Assembly: GCF_002007235.1 (NCBI RefSeq)
Contig: NZ_MUHW01000004.1
Span: 110,355 to 174,354 of the forward strand
Direction: 5' to 3'
From: Oribacterium sp. C9
GTDB lineage: Bacteria > Bacillota > Clostridia > Lachnospirales > Lachnospiraceae
DNA length: 64,000 nt
The notes below the pieces were generated by a model that was not told where the DNA came from, did not search any database, and was given only the letters and a program-made list of their open reading frames with translations. Positions 8,784 to 16,393 of this stretch are shown in pieces (position 1 is the stretch's first letter; every line of letters begins with the position of its first letter). A program made the translations under genes and the position numbers.

Positions 8784-9155
8784 TTATTCTATTCTGGTCA
8801 GTCCTTTCAGTGAGAAAACAGCTAATTTTTCATCCGGAACTATTTCACCATTCATACGATAATTAAAGCTTCTGTCAAGATTCGGTGAGATTTCAATAAG
8901 CTTTTCAATAAAGGATTTGCTGCATATCTCCACACAATTATCCGAGTGAAGTGTGCGTTTGGAAACTTTATGAGTCTGATCACCTTTGAAAGAGTGGGAG
9001 ATTGACTTTATAGCTACCACAAGACAATCAGGATTGATCAGTAGCTGGATATAAGGTGGGTCTCCCAGATTATGGAGAGTCGATTTGAATATTCGTAAAC
9101 GTCTTTTCTTTATGTCTATAGTGATTGAAACTGGCTGCTTAGTATGTTCTCTCAT
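8784..9155 (-). CDS. Small protein sharing the recombinase-associated domain
   Basis: 123 residues, no known family recognised. The pattern PPYIQLLINPDCLVVAIKS, then FIEKLIEISPNLDRSFNYR, then DEKLAVFSLKGL aligns in order with the domain found in the 260-aa neighbour and in the C-terminal extension of the large recombinase. It starts two bases after the 260-aa gene ends, so the genes are translationally coupled. Likely a diverged, minimal copy of that domain. Confidence 0.65.
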   Translation of the reverse strand: MREHTKQPVSITIDIKKRRLRIFKSTLHNLGDPPYIQLLINPDCLVVAIKSISHSFKGDQTHKVSKRTLHSDNCVEICSKSFIEKLIEISPNLDRSFNYRMNGEIVPDEKLAVFSLKGLTRIE

Positions 9156-9157
9156 AG

Positions 9158-9940
9158 CTATGCTCCGTTCATTATGAGGGTTTCATGGATGGCGTCTTTG
9201 GATTCAGATGTTGTTTCGTGATTCACGTTTGATTTTTGTTTCGGAATGGTGGAATTGTCCTTGATGGAATAAACTGCATATCCATCGAAAATATCAATCT
9301 CCATATATTGCTGATGTTCGTTGTAAGAGAGTCCAAATTGATTCTGCCATTCCGCTGGGAATATGGGAGTTTTGGATGTCTTTGCCTTTGATCCTTCTGT
9401 GACTGTCCTCTGGAAGACTTCCGTAGCCGTGAGATCGAATGCAATAAGAGTTTCACCGTTCGCATGTATCATTTTTCCAAGCAGTTTATATCGATAATCA
9501 GGATTCCATTGCATCAGGCTGACGAGCTTGGCAAAGAAAATCTTACAGGTTATCTGCCGAGGTTTTCTTTTACCTTTCGAAATACTGCACCAGATGAATG
9601 AATCCTTTGAGTCGGGAGGGCAGGGCTTAATAGCCATGACCTTTGTATTCTGATTGATAAGAACCTGAACAGAATTGGTATCAGGAAATCTTTGAAGACA
9701 TGCACTGTTAACATAAAATTTGCAGTTACATAAGGTGACAGCGGGTTCATGGATATGAGCAAAGAATTCTCTGCGTACCACCTGAAATCCATTGAAATCA
9801 AAATTATTTCCCAGATCTATGATCTCTTCCTCGGGGACAGAGGATGAAGATTGTTTTATTATGGAATCGTTTTTTATAGGGCCTGTCACATCCTTTAAGA
9901 GCTGATTCAATACATCAGTTTTGCTGATCACTTGATTCAT
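9158..9940 (-). CDS. Recombinase-associated domain protein (260 aa)
   Basis: 260 residues. Residues ~47-180 (FDFNGFQVVRREFF, FYVNSACLQRF, VQVLINQNTKVMAIKP, MQWNPDYRYKLLGK, LIAFDLTATEVF) parallel the C-terminal region of the adjacent serine recombinase (FEIARSEFF, IRFNSVCVRKF, VELLIHPLRKKFAVRP, MGWNTEYKYRIIGS, AYIFDANESEAY). A second small region (PAEWQNQFGLSYNEHQQYMEI) also parallels the recombinase tail. The start overlaps the recombinase end by 26 bases. It could be a paralogous subunit that modulates recombinase DNA binding or direction; inferred. Confidence 0.7.
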   Translation of the reverse strand: MNQVISKTDVLNQLLKDVTGPIKNDSIIKQSSSSVPEEEIIDLGNNFDFNGFQVVRREFFAHIHEPAVTLCNCKFYVNSACLQRFPDTNSVQVLINQNTKVMAIKPCPPDSKDSFIWCSISKGKRKPRQITCKIFFAKLVSLMQWNPDYRYKLLGKMIHANGETLIAFDLTATEVFQRTVTEGSKAKTSKTPIFPAEWQNQFGLSYNEHQQYMEIDIFDGYAVYSIKDNSTIPKQKSNVNHETTSESKDAIHETLIMNGA

Positions 9941-11822
9941 TAGTTTCCTCCGACATGTTAACTGAGCTGAGTTCCTGCCTTATATAACTTCTAAGAGTTT
10001 CATACGGTGTTACATTGATCTTTTTACCTGTTTCATATAATTGCCCTTCCATTCTTAATTTCCACTCCGACTCACTTTGACGTTCGAGAGCATGTAAGGA
10101 TTTATTATGCAGGTAGAAAGGTTTACCAAAATTCTCTACCCAGCATTCAGGGATGGCACGGATGCGGTTCCCACATGGCGTAAATGGCTGGGAATGAATA
10201 GTCCCGTCCTCTTCACAGCTATTAGGATAATGAGAGGATTTTATGTATGCTTCTGATTCATTAGCATCAAATATGTATGCCAGTTCATTTTCTTTTTCAT
10301 AAAGAGAACCTATGATTCTGTATTTATACTCAGTGTTCCAGCCCATGATCTTAAACAGGGTGTCACTGAATGCGGCAGTAGAGATGCTGCGTGGTACATA
10401 CATGCCATCATCAAGCTTTGAAAATATAATCCGGTTTCTGTTTTCATTGGTAGTAGGACGAACTGCAAATTTCTTTCTAAGTGGATGGATAAGAAGTTCG
10501 ACCGTATTATTGGTTCCAAATTTCCTCACACATACAGAATTGAAGCGGATTTCTTTATCCGCGATATGTATATATGGTTGCGTCTTTGAATCAAAAAATT
10601 CGGACCTTGCTATTTCAAAACCTCTCAGATCTAGATCCCCGGCTTCTACCTCTATCTGTATAGTATCTTGATTTGCTGTATCAGATTCTTCGCTTTTTTT
10701 ATAAACACTGTGTGAAGCCTGAAAATAATCATTTTCCTTAAAGCCGGACCATCTAGGATTTATGGATACAAATCCTTTAAGTATCCCTTTATCTATTACA
10801 CGTAATTCCGGCAATATAGATTTATTCCCGTACTTTGAGCTGTCAAGAAGACGCTGAACTGCAATGAAATCATCCCGTGATATGATTGCCTCATGGTGAT
10901 TAAAGTAGTGGCTCTGTGGGCGGTTGCCACGATTCTTAAGTGTTCTATGGGTACGGAAATCTTCTGTATAAGTTTTCCTTGTAAGCACATCACCACAGTG
11001 TCTTTCGTTTCTTAGTATCTGTATGATACTGCTTGGAGTCCATTTGATGTTCCCAAGGTAGGATTTACGCTCTAAAGCTATCAGGGCATTTGCAATCTGT
11101 TGTGTGGAATATCCGTAAAGATACATAAAAAAAGTAAGCTTTACAGTTGGTGCCTCTTCCGGATTGATAACAAGATTGCCGTCTATGTCATGGGTGTACC
11201 CAAGCAGTTTCGGTGTTAAAGGTATACCATTATCGAGCCTCATCCTCAGAGATGTCTCCATGCTACGGCTTCTTATATGAGATTCTTCCTCTGCCATCGT
11301 AGCCTGGAATGTAAGTGCCATCTGTGATTCATCGTTCAACGAAAAGATACATTCGGATTCGAAAAATATACCTACAGGTGGAGTTAATCGTGCAAGATCC
11401 CGGGCAGTTCCAATAGTGATCATGACATTTCTGGCAAATCTGGAAACACTTTTGGTTATGATGAGGTCAAGTTTACCGGCTTTACTGTCAGCTATCATTT
11501 CATTAAAAGCGTCTCTATGCTTTAGGGAGGTTCCGCTAATACCTTCGTCAGCATAGATTTTTTCTAAAGTCCAGCGGGGATGACGATTTACAAAATCTTC
11601 ATAGTACTTTTTCTGAAGTTCATATGAAGTTGTCTGTCTTATATCATCTGTGGATACTCGTACATATATACCAACACGCATGGGGGCGTCATTATCGTAA
11701 TAATCGATTTGTTTCTTTGCAGGGATATATTCATAATGGTCAGGATCTACTTTTATCTGTATACGTTTCCGGACTTTTGCTTTTTCAGCTTGCTTTTCTA
11801 AACGTTTGGATTCATCAATCAT
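9915..11822 (-). CDS. Large serine recombinase
   Basis: 635 residues. The N-terminal resolvase domain begins near residue 48: GIYVRVSTDD places the nucleophile at S57, and ITKSVSRFARN supplies the active-site arginines R128 and R131. A recombinase domain follows (~205-300, LLGYTHDIDGNL, YGYSTQQIANAL, ILRNERHCGDVLTRK). A coiled/zinc-ribbon-like region and a C-terminal extension (~400-615) contain the domain shared with the two downstream proteins. All residues needed for strand exchange by the large serine recombinase family appear present. The gene starts two bases after the degenerate paralogue. It probably moves the element or switches a segment. Confidence 0.93.
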   Translation of the reverse strand: MIDESKRLEKQAEKAKVRKRIQIKVDPDHYEYIPAKKQIDYYDNDAPMRVGIYVRVSTDDIRQTTSYELQKKYYEDFVNRHPRWTLEKIYADEGISGTSLKHRDAFNEMIADSKAGKLDLIITKSVSRFARNVMITIGTARDLARLTPPVGIFFESECIFSLNDESQMALTFQATMAEEESHIRSRSMETSLRMRLDNGIPLTPKLLGYTHDIDGNLVINPEEAPTVKLTFFMYLYGYSTQQIANALIALERKSYLGNIKWTPSSIIQILRNERHCGDVLTRKTYTEDFRTHRTLKNRGNRPQSHYFNHHEAIISRDDFIAVQRLLDSSKYGNKSILPELRVIDKGILKGFVSINPRWSGFKENDYFQASHSVYKKSEESDTANQDTIQIEVEAGDLDLRGFEIARSEFFDSKTQPYIHIADKEIRFNSVCVRKFGTNNTVELLIHPLRKKFAVRPTTNENRNRIIFSKLDDGMYVPRSISTAAFSDTLFKIMGWNTEYKYRIIGSLYEKENELAYIFDANESEAYIKSSHYPNSCEEDGTIHSQPFTPCGNRIRAIPECWVENFGKPFYLHNKSLHALERQSESEWKLRMEGQLYETGKKINVTPYETLRSYIRQELSSVNMSEETNESSDQQN

Positions 11823-11824
11823 GT

Positions 11825-12412
11825 CTATTCCTCGACAGGCGCACTGATTTTAGGTGTTTCGGAAGTATTTGGTAGGAGATAAGTATCGTGCAGATCTTCC
11901 TGATAATATGATGCGAGAGTGAAAATATCCTCGGAAATAAAATATATTCCTATGGGGGGATCCTGTGATGCCAGAAGTCTGGCACATATGGTTATCTCAT
12001 CTATGCTTTTTGATACGTTTGATATTTTTTGGGTGATAATAAGGTCTATTTTCCTATTCATACAGTCGGTAAGAAGCCTGCACCATGCCGGAGAACTCTC
12101 CATATTAGGGACGGAGGAACCCTCATCAATATAGAAGTCCTCTAATGTCCAGTTCGGACATAAAGCTATCGAGTCTTCAAACTGCTTCTTATGGTAGGAT
12201 AAATAGTTATCATATTTAGTCTGATTGAAATATCGAATATACACCCCTATCTTGAAAGGGGTTGTCACATTGGGGCGTTCATGTCTTATATTTTTAAGCC
12301 ATTCCTTATGTTGCATTATCATTCGAGCAAGTTTTGGGTCATCACTGATAAGGAATGACGATGGAGAGGAGCTGATTGCTTCTAAACTTTTATATACGTC
12401 AAGAGTGTCCAT
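11825..12412 (-). CDS. Catalytically dead serine-recombinase paralogue
   Basis: 195 residues. Residues ~54-165 align along their length with the resolvase domain of the next gene (KIGVYIRYFNQT with RVGIYVRVSTDD; CPNWTLEDFYIDEGSS with HPRWTLEKIYADEGIS; KIDLIITQKIS with KLDLIITKSVS; PPIGIYFISEDIFTL with PPVGIFFESECIFSL). The nucleophile serine is replaced by Phe62, and the catalytic arginines correspond to Asn132 and Lys135. No recombinase or zinc domain follows. It is the first gene of the operon (CAGGAGG ribosome-binding site), suggesting a conserved regulatory or heterodimer partner rather than decay, since the frame is intact. Confidence 0.85.
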   Translation of the reverse strand: MDTLDVYKSLEAISSSPSSFLISDDPKLARMIMQHKEWLKNIRHERPNVTTPFKIGVYIRYFNQTKYDNYLSYHKKQFEDSIALCPNWTLEDFYIDEGSSVPNMESSPAWCRLLTDCMNRKIDLIITQKISNVSKSIDEITICARLLASQDPPIGIYFISEDIFTLASYYQEDLHDTYLLPNTSETPKISAPVEE

Positions 12413-12452
12413 AACTGCCTCCTGTGTTTAATGATGTCACGTATTAATTATA

Positions 12453-12470
12453 TATAGTCATTTGGCTATA
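12453..12470. promoter_or_regulatory. Operator-like palindrome and promoter of the recombinase operon
   Basis: TATAGTC-ATTT-GGCTATA is an imperfect palindrome (7-bp arms, 4-bp spacer, one mismatch). Read on the minus strand, a TATAAT-like -10 element lies beside it, about 40 bp upstream of the ATG at 12412, so a bound repressor would block the operon promoter. Two related sites lie at 13001-13037. Confidence 0.55.
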
Positions 12471-12516
12471 AAGAATAAACCTATGGTCATGTTCAGTGAC
12501 CCTGAGAGAATTACAT

Positions 12517-12546
12517 AAAAAAACAGACCAGCATAAACGCTGATCT
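12517..12546 (-). terminator. Terminator of the 12548 XRE gene
   Basis: On the minus strand, ACAGATCAGCG pairs with CGCTGGTCTGT-like sequence (one mismatch, short loop) and is followed by seven T (A run at 12517-12523 on the plus strand). It directly follows the stop of the minus-strand regulator and isolates it from the recombinase operon. Confidence 0.75.
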
Positions 12547-12547
12547 G

Positions 12548-12922
12548 TCAGTATGTAAAATCTTTTTTGTGTTGTTCAAAGGTAGCTTTAAGTTGTTTTA
12601 CGATTTTTAGGATGGATTCACGTTCTGAAGTAGTACATCCATCAAGTATTTCAGCTAATTCAGAAGGGAAACTTGCAGAGGAACTTGGAGTATTAAGTCT
12701 TAAGATATCATCTGTGGAAACTTCCAGGGCCTCAGCAACTTTGGCAAATGTCACAAGCCAGATCTTGGTTCGTGCATTTTCCAGACTGCTTATGACGGGT
12801 AGTGATAAGTGTGCTTTTTCAGCAAGCTCAGCCTGGCTCATTTTCTTCTGGATCCGAATCTCCTTTATTCTTTCTCCGATTGTCTTGTAAAATGCAAGGT
12901 ATTGATCGTCCAAACTGCCCAT
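12548..12922 (-). CDS. XRE-family transcriptional regulator
   Basis: About 124 residues. The Cro/CI HTH spans ~14-70: IGERIKEIRIQKKMSQAEL, AHLSLPVISSLENART, FAKVAEALEVSTDDIL. A C-terminal helical tail (ILDGCTTSERESILKIVKQLKA) is typical of small phage/ICE repressors that dimerise. AGGAGG lies only two bases before the ATG at 12922. A TTG at 12913 would have better spacing and would give MDDQYLAFYK, so the exact start is uncertain. It is divergent from a second XRE gene, with operator-like palindromes between. Confidence 0.88.
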   Translation of the reverse strand: MGSLDDQYLAFYKTIGERIKEIRIQKKMSQAELAEKAHLSLPVISSLENARTKIWLVTFAKVAEALEVSTDDILRLNTPSSSASFPSELAEILDGCTTSERESILKIVKQLKATFEQHKKDFTY

Positions 12923-13000
12923 CACCTCCTGTACTGACTCAAAGCCTAATGAGAGTGGCTATTATGTGCACACATTTTATCAATAAGTGACTATGTTTTA

Positions 13001-13037
13001 TATGGTCATATGGCTATCACATAGCCGAGTGGCTATA
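13001..13037. promoter_or_regulatory. Two operator-like palindromes between divergent XRE genes
   Basis: TATGGTC-ATAT-GGCTATC (13001-13018) and CATAGCC-GAGT-GGCTATA (13020-13037) share arm sequence, arm length and 4-bp spacing with the palindrome at 12453-12470. The second has perfect six-base arms. Their place between the divergent starts at 12922 and 13086 fits binding by one or both encoded XRE proteins. Confidence 0.6.
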
Positions 13038-13085
13038 ATACTTTATTAAATAATATTGCAATATGGTATTAAGGAGGTAATGTGT

Positions 13086-13448
13086 ATGGGACTTGATAGA
13101 TGTGCGCTTGGAGAACGTATTCGTGTGTTCAGACAAAAGAAGGGCTTGACGCAGAATATACTGTCGGAAAAAGTCGAAATATCTCCATCGTATATGAGTT
13201 ATATAGAAAATGGAGTGAAAAGCATGAGTCTAGAAACGTTCATAGACATAGCTAATACTCTTGATGCGACGGCTGATGATCTTCTTCAAGACAGCTTAAA
13301 GAATACGGTCATAATCATGAATCATAATTTTACCTCTGTAATTTTTGACTGTAGTGACGGGGAGTTACGAATACTGTTGGACATAATCACTTCTACCAAA
13401 GAATCCCTTAGGGCGAATAAGCATCTTCTGGTTAGGCGGATAAGATAA
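13086..13448 (+). CDS. XRE-family transcriptional regulator
   Basis: 120 residues from ATG 13086, which has AAGGAGG (13071-13077) at proper spacing; the ATG at 13080 is too close. The HTH is clear: LGERIRVFRQKKGLTQNILSEKVEISPSYMSYIENGVKSMSLETFIDIANTLDATADDLL. The C-terminal ~45 residues form a small domain common in short Lachnospiraceae XRE regulators (SDGELRILLDIITSTKESLR). Divergent from the 12548 gene; probably an antagonistic or autoregulated pair controlling the recombinase operon. Confidence 0.88.
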   Translation: MGLDRCALGERIRVFRQKKGLTQNILSEKVEISPSYMSYIENGVKSMSLETFIDIANTLDATADDLLQDSLKNTVIIMNHNFTSVIFDCSDGELRILLDIITSTKESLRANKHLLVRRIR

Positions 13449-13721
13449 TTGTAGTGTAGAATGCTATGGCTTTGAATACACTGAAAGTCAATTAAGCGAC
13501 CGGAAGTTAATTATAAACCTGCAACACACGGAGGATACTTATAAAGTTAAAGATGATACAGGAAAAAAACTCCTCATTGCCGGCGAAACCGTAGATGAGG
13601 AGTTGGCATATTATCAGACGTAAGCTATCAAAGAACGGAGAATACTGTTGGTGTGCAATGCCATAGTATCATATATATTGACTTGAATACATGCAGACAA
13701 TATAATTTTGGAGATAGTGAT
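13449..13721. other. Intergenic region with a minus-oriented hairpin
   Basis: No coding frame was seen. A 10-bp stem AACTCCTCAT (13568-13577) pairs with ATGAGGAGTT (13595-13604). The A-run at 13563-13569 makes it a terminator when read on the minus strand, although no minus-strand gene lies immediately upstream of it. It would insulate the regulators from antisense transcription coming from the defence locus. Confidence 0.4.
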
Positions 13722-13754
13722 ATGAATTTTTTGAAATTAGTTTCTTATAAATGA
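13722..13754 (+). CDS. Ten-codon leader ORF overlapping the abiF start
   Basis: ATG 13722 is preceded by TTTTGGAGATAGTGAT (good Shine-Dalgarno) and encodes MNFLKLVSYK. Its TGA (13752-13754) overlaps the abiF ATG (13751) as ATGA. The abiF start has no ribosome-binding site of its own, so abiF translation probably depends on ribosomes finishing this mini-ORF. It is too short for homology tests. Confidence 0.5.
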   Translation: MNFLKLVSYK

Positions 13755-14716
13755 TAATGGATAAAATTAAACTTTCTTTTGATGAACAGATTGAGGACTT
13801 AAAATCAAAAAATGTGAAATTTGAATTATTTGTTGAAGAGGATGCTAAGAAATTCCTGCAGTATAATAATTACTATTTCAAACTTAAGTCTTATGCCCGA
13901 AATTATATAAAATACAGTAAGAAAGAACTGAAAGATAAATATGTAAATCTGGATTTTGCTTACCTTGTAGAGTTGTCAACGCTAGATATGTATTTTCGTC
14001 GTCTTATAGTTGGCTTATGTTTAGATATTGAACATATTTTAAAAACTCGCTTTATGAGAGATGTTACGAATAACGATAATGAGGATGGTTATAATATTGT
14101 AAAACGTTTTATAAATAGTGACTATTCAATATTAACTAATCTTTTTTCTAATAAAGACAAGTCTGCAACATCTGAACTGATACAAAAATTCAAAGAGGAT
14201 GAAAGCAAAATACCTGTATGGAGTTTAATTGAAACTCTATCGTTTGGACGCTTCATAGAATTATATAATCTTTATTATGGAATATATGGAGGACACTCTT
14301 ATACATCGTATTTAGGAAGTATCAAATTTTTAAGAAATGCGGCAGCACATAATACTTGTCTCCTTAATTCCTTAAGAAAACCATATTCTATTAAGATTAA
14401 TAAAAATATGGATATTATGGATGTACTTACTAAATCCAAAAAATTTCAAACCAGTTATCGTAGTAAGATGGAAAATCCGATAGTTCATGATTTTGTAGTA
14501 TTACTATTTGTTTACTATGATATAACTAATACAGCTGCTAATAGAAGTATGCGTGACAAAGGAATGAATAGGGTCAAAACATTTTTTCAGGAAACAGTGT
14601 TAAGAAACAAGTCTTATTTTGTAAAAAATGACGTCCTGGTTGAAAACTATAGATTTGTATGTCAGATAGTTGAATATCTTGAAAACTGTAGGAATAGACC
14701 TGTTCTAAGGAAATAA
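13751..14716 (+). CDS. abiF: AbiF/AbiD-like abortive infection protein (Abi_2, HEPN fold)
   Basis: 321 residues. Abi_2 family marks: KLSFDEQIEDLKSKNVKF at the N-terminus, NYYFKLKSYARNY, LDIEHILKTRFMRD, IPVWSLIETLSFGRF, and FLRNAAAHN. The last gives R195-x4-H200, the HEPN ribonuclease signature. Known relatives stop phage growth by abortive infection. Translation is probably coupled to the ten-codon leader. An orphan consensus promoter and short terminator-ended transcript follow directly, as in known abiF RNA loci. The sequence is A/T-rich compared with neighbours, consistent with horizontal transfer. Confidence 0.9.
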   Translation: MIMDKIKLSFDEQIEDLKSKNVKFELFVEEDAKKFLQYNNYYFKLKSYARNYIKYSKKELKDKYVNLDFAYLVELSTLDMYFRRLIVGLCLDIEHILKTRFMRDVTNNDNEDGYNIVKRFINSDYSILTNLFSNKDKSATSELIQKFKEDESKIPVWSLIETLSFGRFIELYNLYYGIYGGHSYTSYLGSIKFLRNAAAHNTCLLNSLRKPYSIKINKNMDIMDVLTKSKKFQTSYRSKMENPIVHDFVVLLFVYYDITNTAANRSMRDKGMNRVKTFFQETVLRNKSYFVKNDVLVENYRFVCQIVEYLENCRNRPVLRK

Positions 14717-14764
14717 GTGATGTTGACAGATATATGACAGATATAATGTTATATTAAATAGCAT

Positions 14765-14793
14765 TTGACATAAATAATTTGACATTATATAAT
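14765..14793 (+). promoter_or_regulatory. Perfect consensus promoter downstream of abiF
   Basis: TTGACA (14765-14770), a 17-bp spacer, and TATAAT (14788-14793) match the housekeeping sigma consensus exactly. No ORF with a ribosome-binding site follows before the terminator at 14869-14890, so it must serve a non-coding transcript. Confidence 0.85.
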
Positions 14794-14799
14794 GTTTAC

Positions 14800-14890
14800 A
14801 ACGAACGAAAACCTTAGAGGTTTTCAGCGGAAGCGGTGCCTGCATCAATTCCGTACTTGAAGATTTGAGAACACTTAGGTGTTCTTTTTT
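14800..14890 (+). ncRNA. Candidate abiF-associated small RNA (~90 nt)
   Basis: Predicted to start about 7 nt after the perfect -10 box and to end in a T-run. It contains hairpin 1, GAAAACC (14807-14813) with GGTTTTC (14819-14825); hairpin 2, CGGAA (14828-14832) with TTCCG (14849-14853), enclosing a possible inner GC pair; and the terminator hairpin. There is no coding potential. Conserved abiF RNA motifs next to Abi_2 genes are described in the literature. This transcript fits that position and size, but I cannot run a covariance-model search. Likely RNA partner or antitoxin of the HEPN protein. Confidence 0.75.
14869..14890 (+). terminator. Terminator of the abiF-associated RNA
   Basis: GAACAC (14869-14874) pairs with GTGTTC (14879-14884) across a TTAG loop and is followed by six T (14885-14890): a compact intrinsic terminator. 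Confidence 0.85.
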
Positions 14891-14938
14891 CTTGCTCTTT
14901 TTTATGAATATGTGAATAATTATTGTTGGAATTAGCTT

Positions 14939-15151
14939 TTATTCTGTTAATACGGGAAAGACGTCCTGCACCAGAAGATTAAAATAGGCGGAGATCCTGT
15001 AAGCATAATCCAGGGATACATTCTGTTCGCCATTTTCTATCATGCTGATCGTACGCCTGCTGATTCCTAGGTCTTCCGCCAGTTTGTTCTGGCTGATTTT
15101 CCGCTCTTTGCGAAGATCGTGGATAATGTTTGAATAGATCAATTCTTTCAA
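14939..15151 (-). CDS. Small XRE-family regulator
   Basis: 70 residues, almost entirely HTH: IIHDLRKERKISQNKLAEDLGISRRTISMIENGEQNVSLDYAYRISAYFNLLVQDVF. This resembles the YozG/YgzD-type minimal Cro regulators that accompany membrane or toxin-like partners. It stands alone, convergent with the abiF RNA. GAGGAGA lies upstream of its ATG. Target unknown. Confidence 0.88.
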   Translation of the reverse strand: MKELIYSNIIHDLRKERKISQNKLAEDLGISRRTISMIENGEQNVSLDYAYRISAYFNLLVQDVFPVLTE

Positions 15152-15236
15152 AATATCAAATCTCCTCTCGTGAAATCTGGTAAAGCATTACTTACAAGTA
15201 ATAATATACCATGGAACCTGTACAATAAATTGTATA

Positions 15237-15941
15237 TCAATCGATGGCGAGTCTGCCAAAGATCTTGAAACAGCTGAATTCCCCTATGGATATGGGTTTA
15301 TATTTGGCATTCAACGATATCAGAAAACTCCCGGTAGCTTTTTTTAAATACTTTTTAAAATATGTTTTACCATCGAGATAGAAGAGTCCGATATCGCCGG
15401 AATCAAGAGAGTCGGTCTGTTCTATCCATACCAGCTGTTCGTTTTTATACTTTGGCTCCATACTATCACCATCAAGGTATACTCCAAAGTCTGCCTTTCT
15501 CGGAACAGAGTCATATATTTCCACTTCATCAAAGTTTTCGTCATCAATAAAGTTTCCGGTTCCAGCGGATGCTGATAGCAGTGCGACCTTCATTATACGA
15601 GGCTTTAAGGCAATGATCTCTGTAGAATGCTTTTTATATTCACCGGTTTTCTTCAAGAGCTCTATATAATCAAGAGCTTTATGTATACCTTCTTCATTCA
15701 GATCCTTAAAAGGATCATTAGGGTTTTCGCCGATGAACTCTGTATAGATATCATTGATTTTTAGTATTTCACATAGAGCCAGCAGTGTGTCAGCAGACGG
15801 AATAATATTTCTTTTTTCCCATGCACTAACCGCTGCATTTTTTATATGTATATCATATTTTACTAGTTCATTGGATATATCAATCTGAGACATTTTCCTG
15901 CTCTTTCTGTAATATGATATAACTTCGCCTATATTCTTCAT
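15237..15941 (-). CDS. LexA-like (XRE-S24) phage/ICE repressor
   Basis: 234 residues. N-terminal HTH (residues ~4-64, IGEVISYYRKSRKMSQIDIS, NAAVSAWEKRNIIPSADT) and C-terminal S24 peptidase domain: catalytic Ser160 in DGDSMEP and Lys196/197 in TYFKKYL. The probable self-cleavage site is Ala126-Gly127 within SASAGTG. Such repressors hold mobile elements silent until RecA-stimulated autocleavage after DNA damage. Upstream, ACTACC-CTG-GGTGGT and a GGTAT...ATACC pair could be operators. Probably controls an integrative element in this region. Confidence 0.92.
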   Translation of the reverse strand: MKNIGEVISYYRKSRKMSQIDISNELVKYDIHIKNAAVSAWEKRNIIPSADTLLALCEILKINDIYTEFIGENPNDPFKDLNEEGIHKALDYIELLKKTGEYKKHSTEIIALKPRIMKVALLSASAGTGNFIDDENFDEVEIYDSVPRKADFGVYLDGDSMEPKYKNEQLVWIEQTDSLDSGDIGLFYLDGKTYFKKYLKKATGSFLISLNAKYKPISIGEFSCFKIFGRLAID

Positions 15942-16393
15942 GAGCTACCTTTCTATTTACTACCCTGGGTGGTATCTGATTATGAATATACCATTCCAAA
16001 CATTAAAACACAAATAAAATCTAATATGATTATAAAATGTGATGTATAGTAGCCTTGAATAACAACTTGATTAGAACTATAGTTGTTTGCGTAGGGAGGC
16101 AAAACACAGACAGCATGGCCTCATGCGATCGGAACTTGTCTGTGAAAATTGTGTGATTTGGAGGGAATGAACACATGGAGAAGGATGTTTATATGCGTAG
16201 GGGTACATGAGGCATGCTTCGTATAGGTATAAGAGTATAGAGGCAAAACATGAATTGCTCGGACCTCGGAGGATAATAGTCGGTTCATCAGAAAAAAGAA
16301 AAGATCAGCATTTTCAAAAGACTTGTAAAGGTGACTTTCCCTTTCCTTTTCAAGAGTTTACCCAATATATTGAATCGGAGGTGACAAGTCAGG
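15942..16393. other. 452-bp gap: repressor control region and unassigned sequence
   Basis: The first 60 bp hold operator-like repeats of the divergent repressor (ACTACCCTGGGTGGT). An 8-bp stem CACAGACA/TGTCTGTG is visible around 16105-16148. GGAGGG near 16160 followed by ATG 16174 opens an 11-codon frame, and a 64-codon frame from 16207 has no ribosome-binding site or recognisable product. I see no convincing gene; it may be a decayed early region. Confidence 0.3.
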
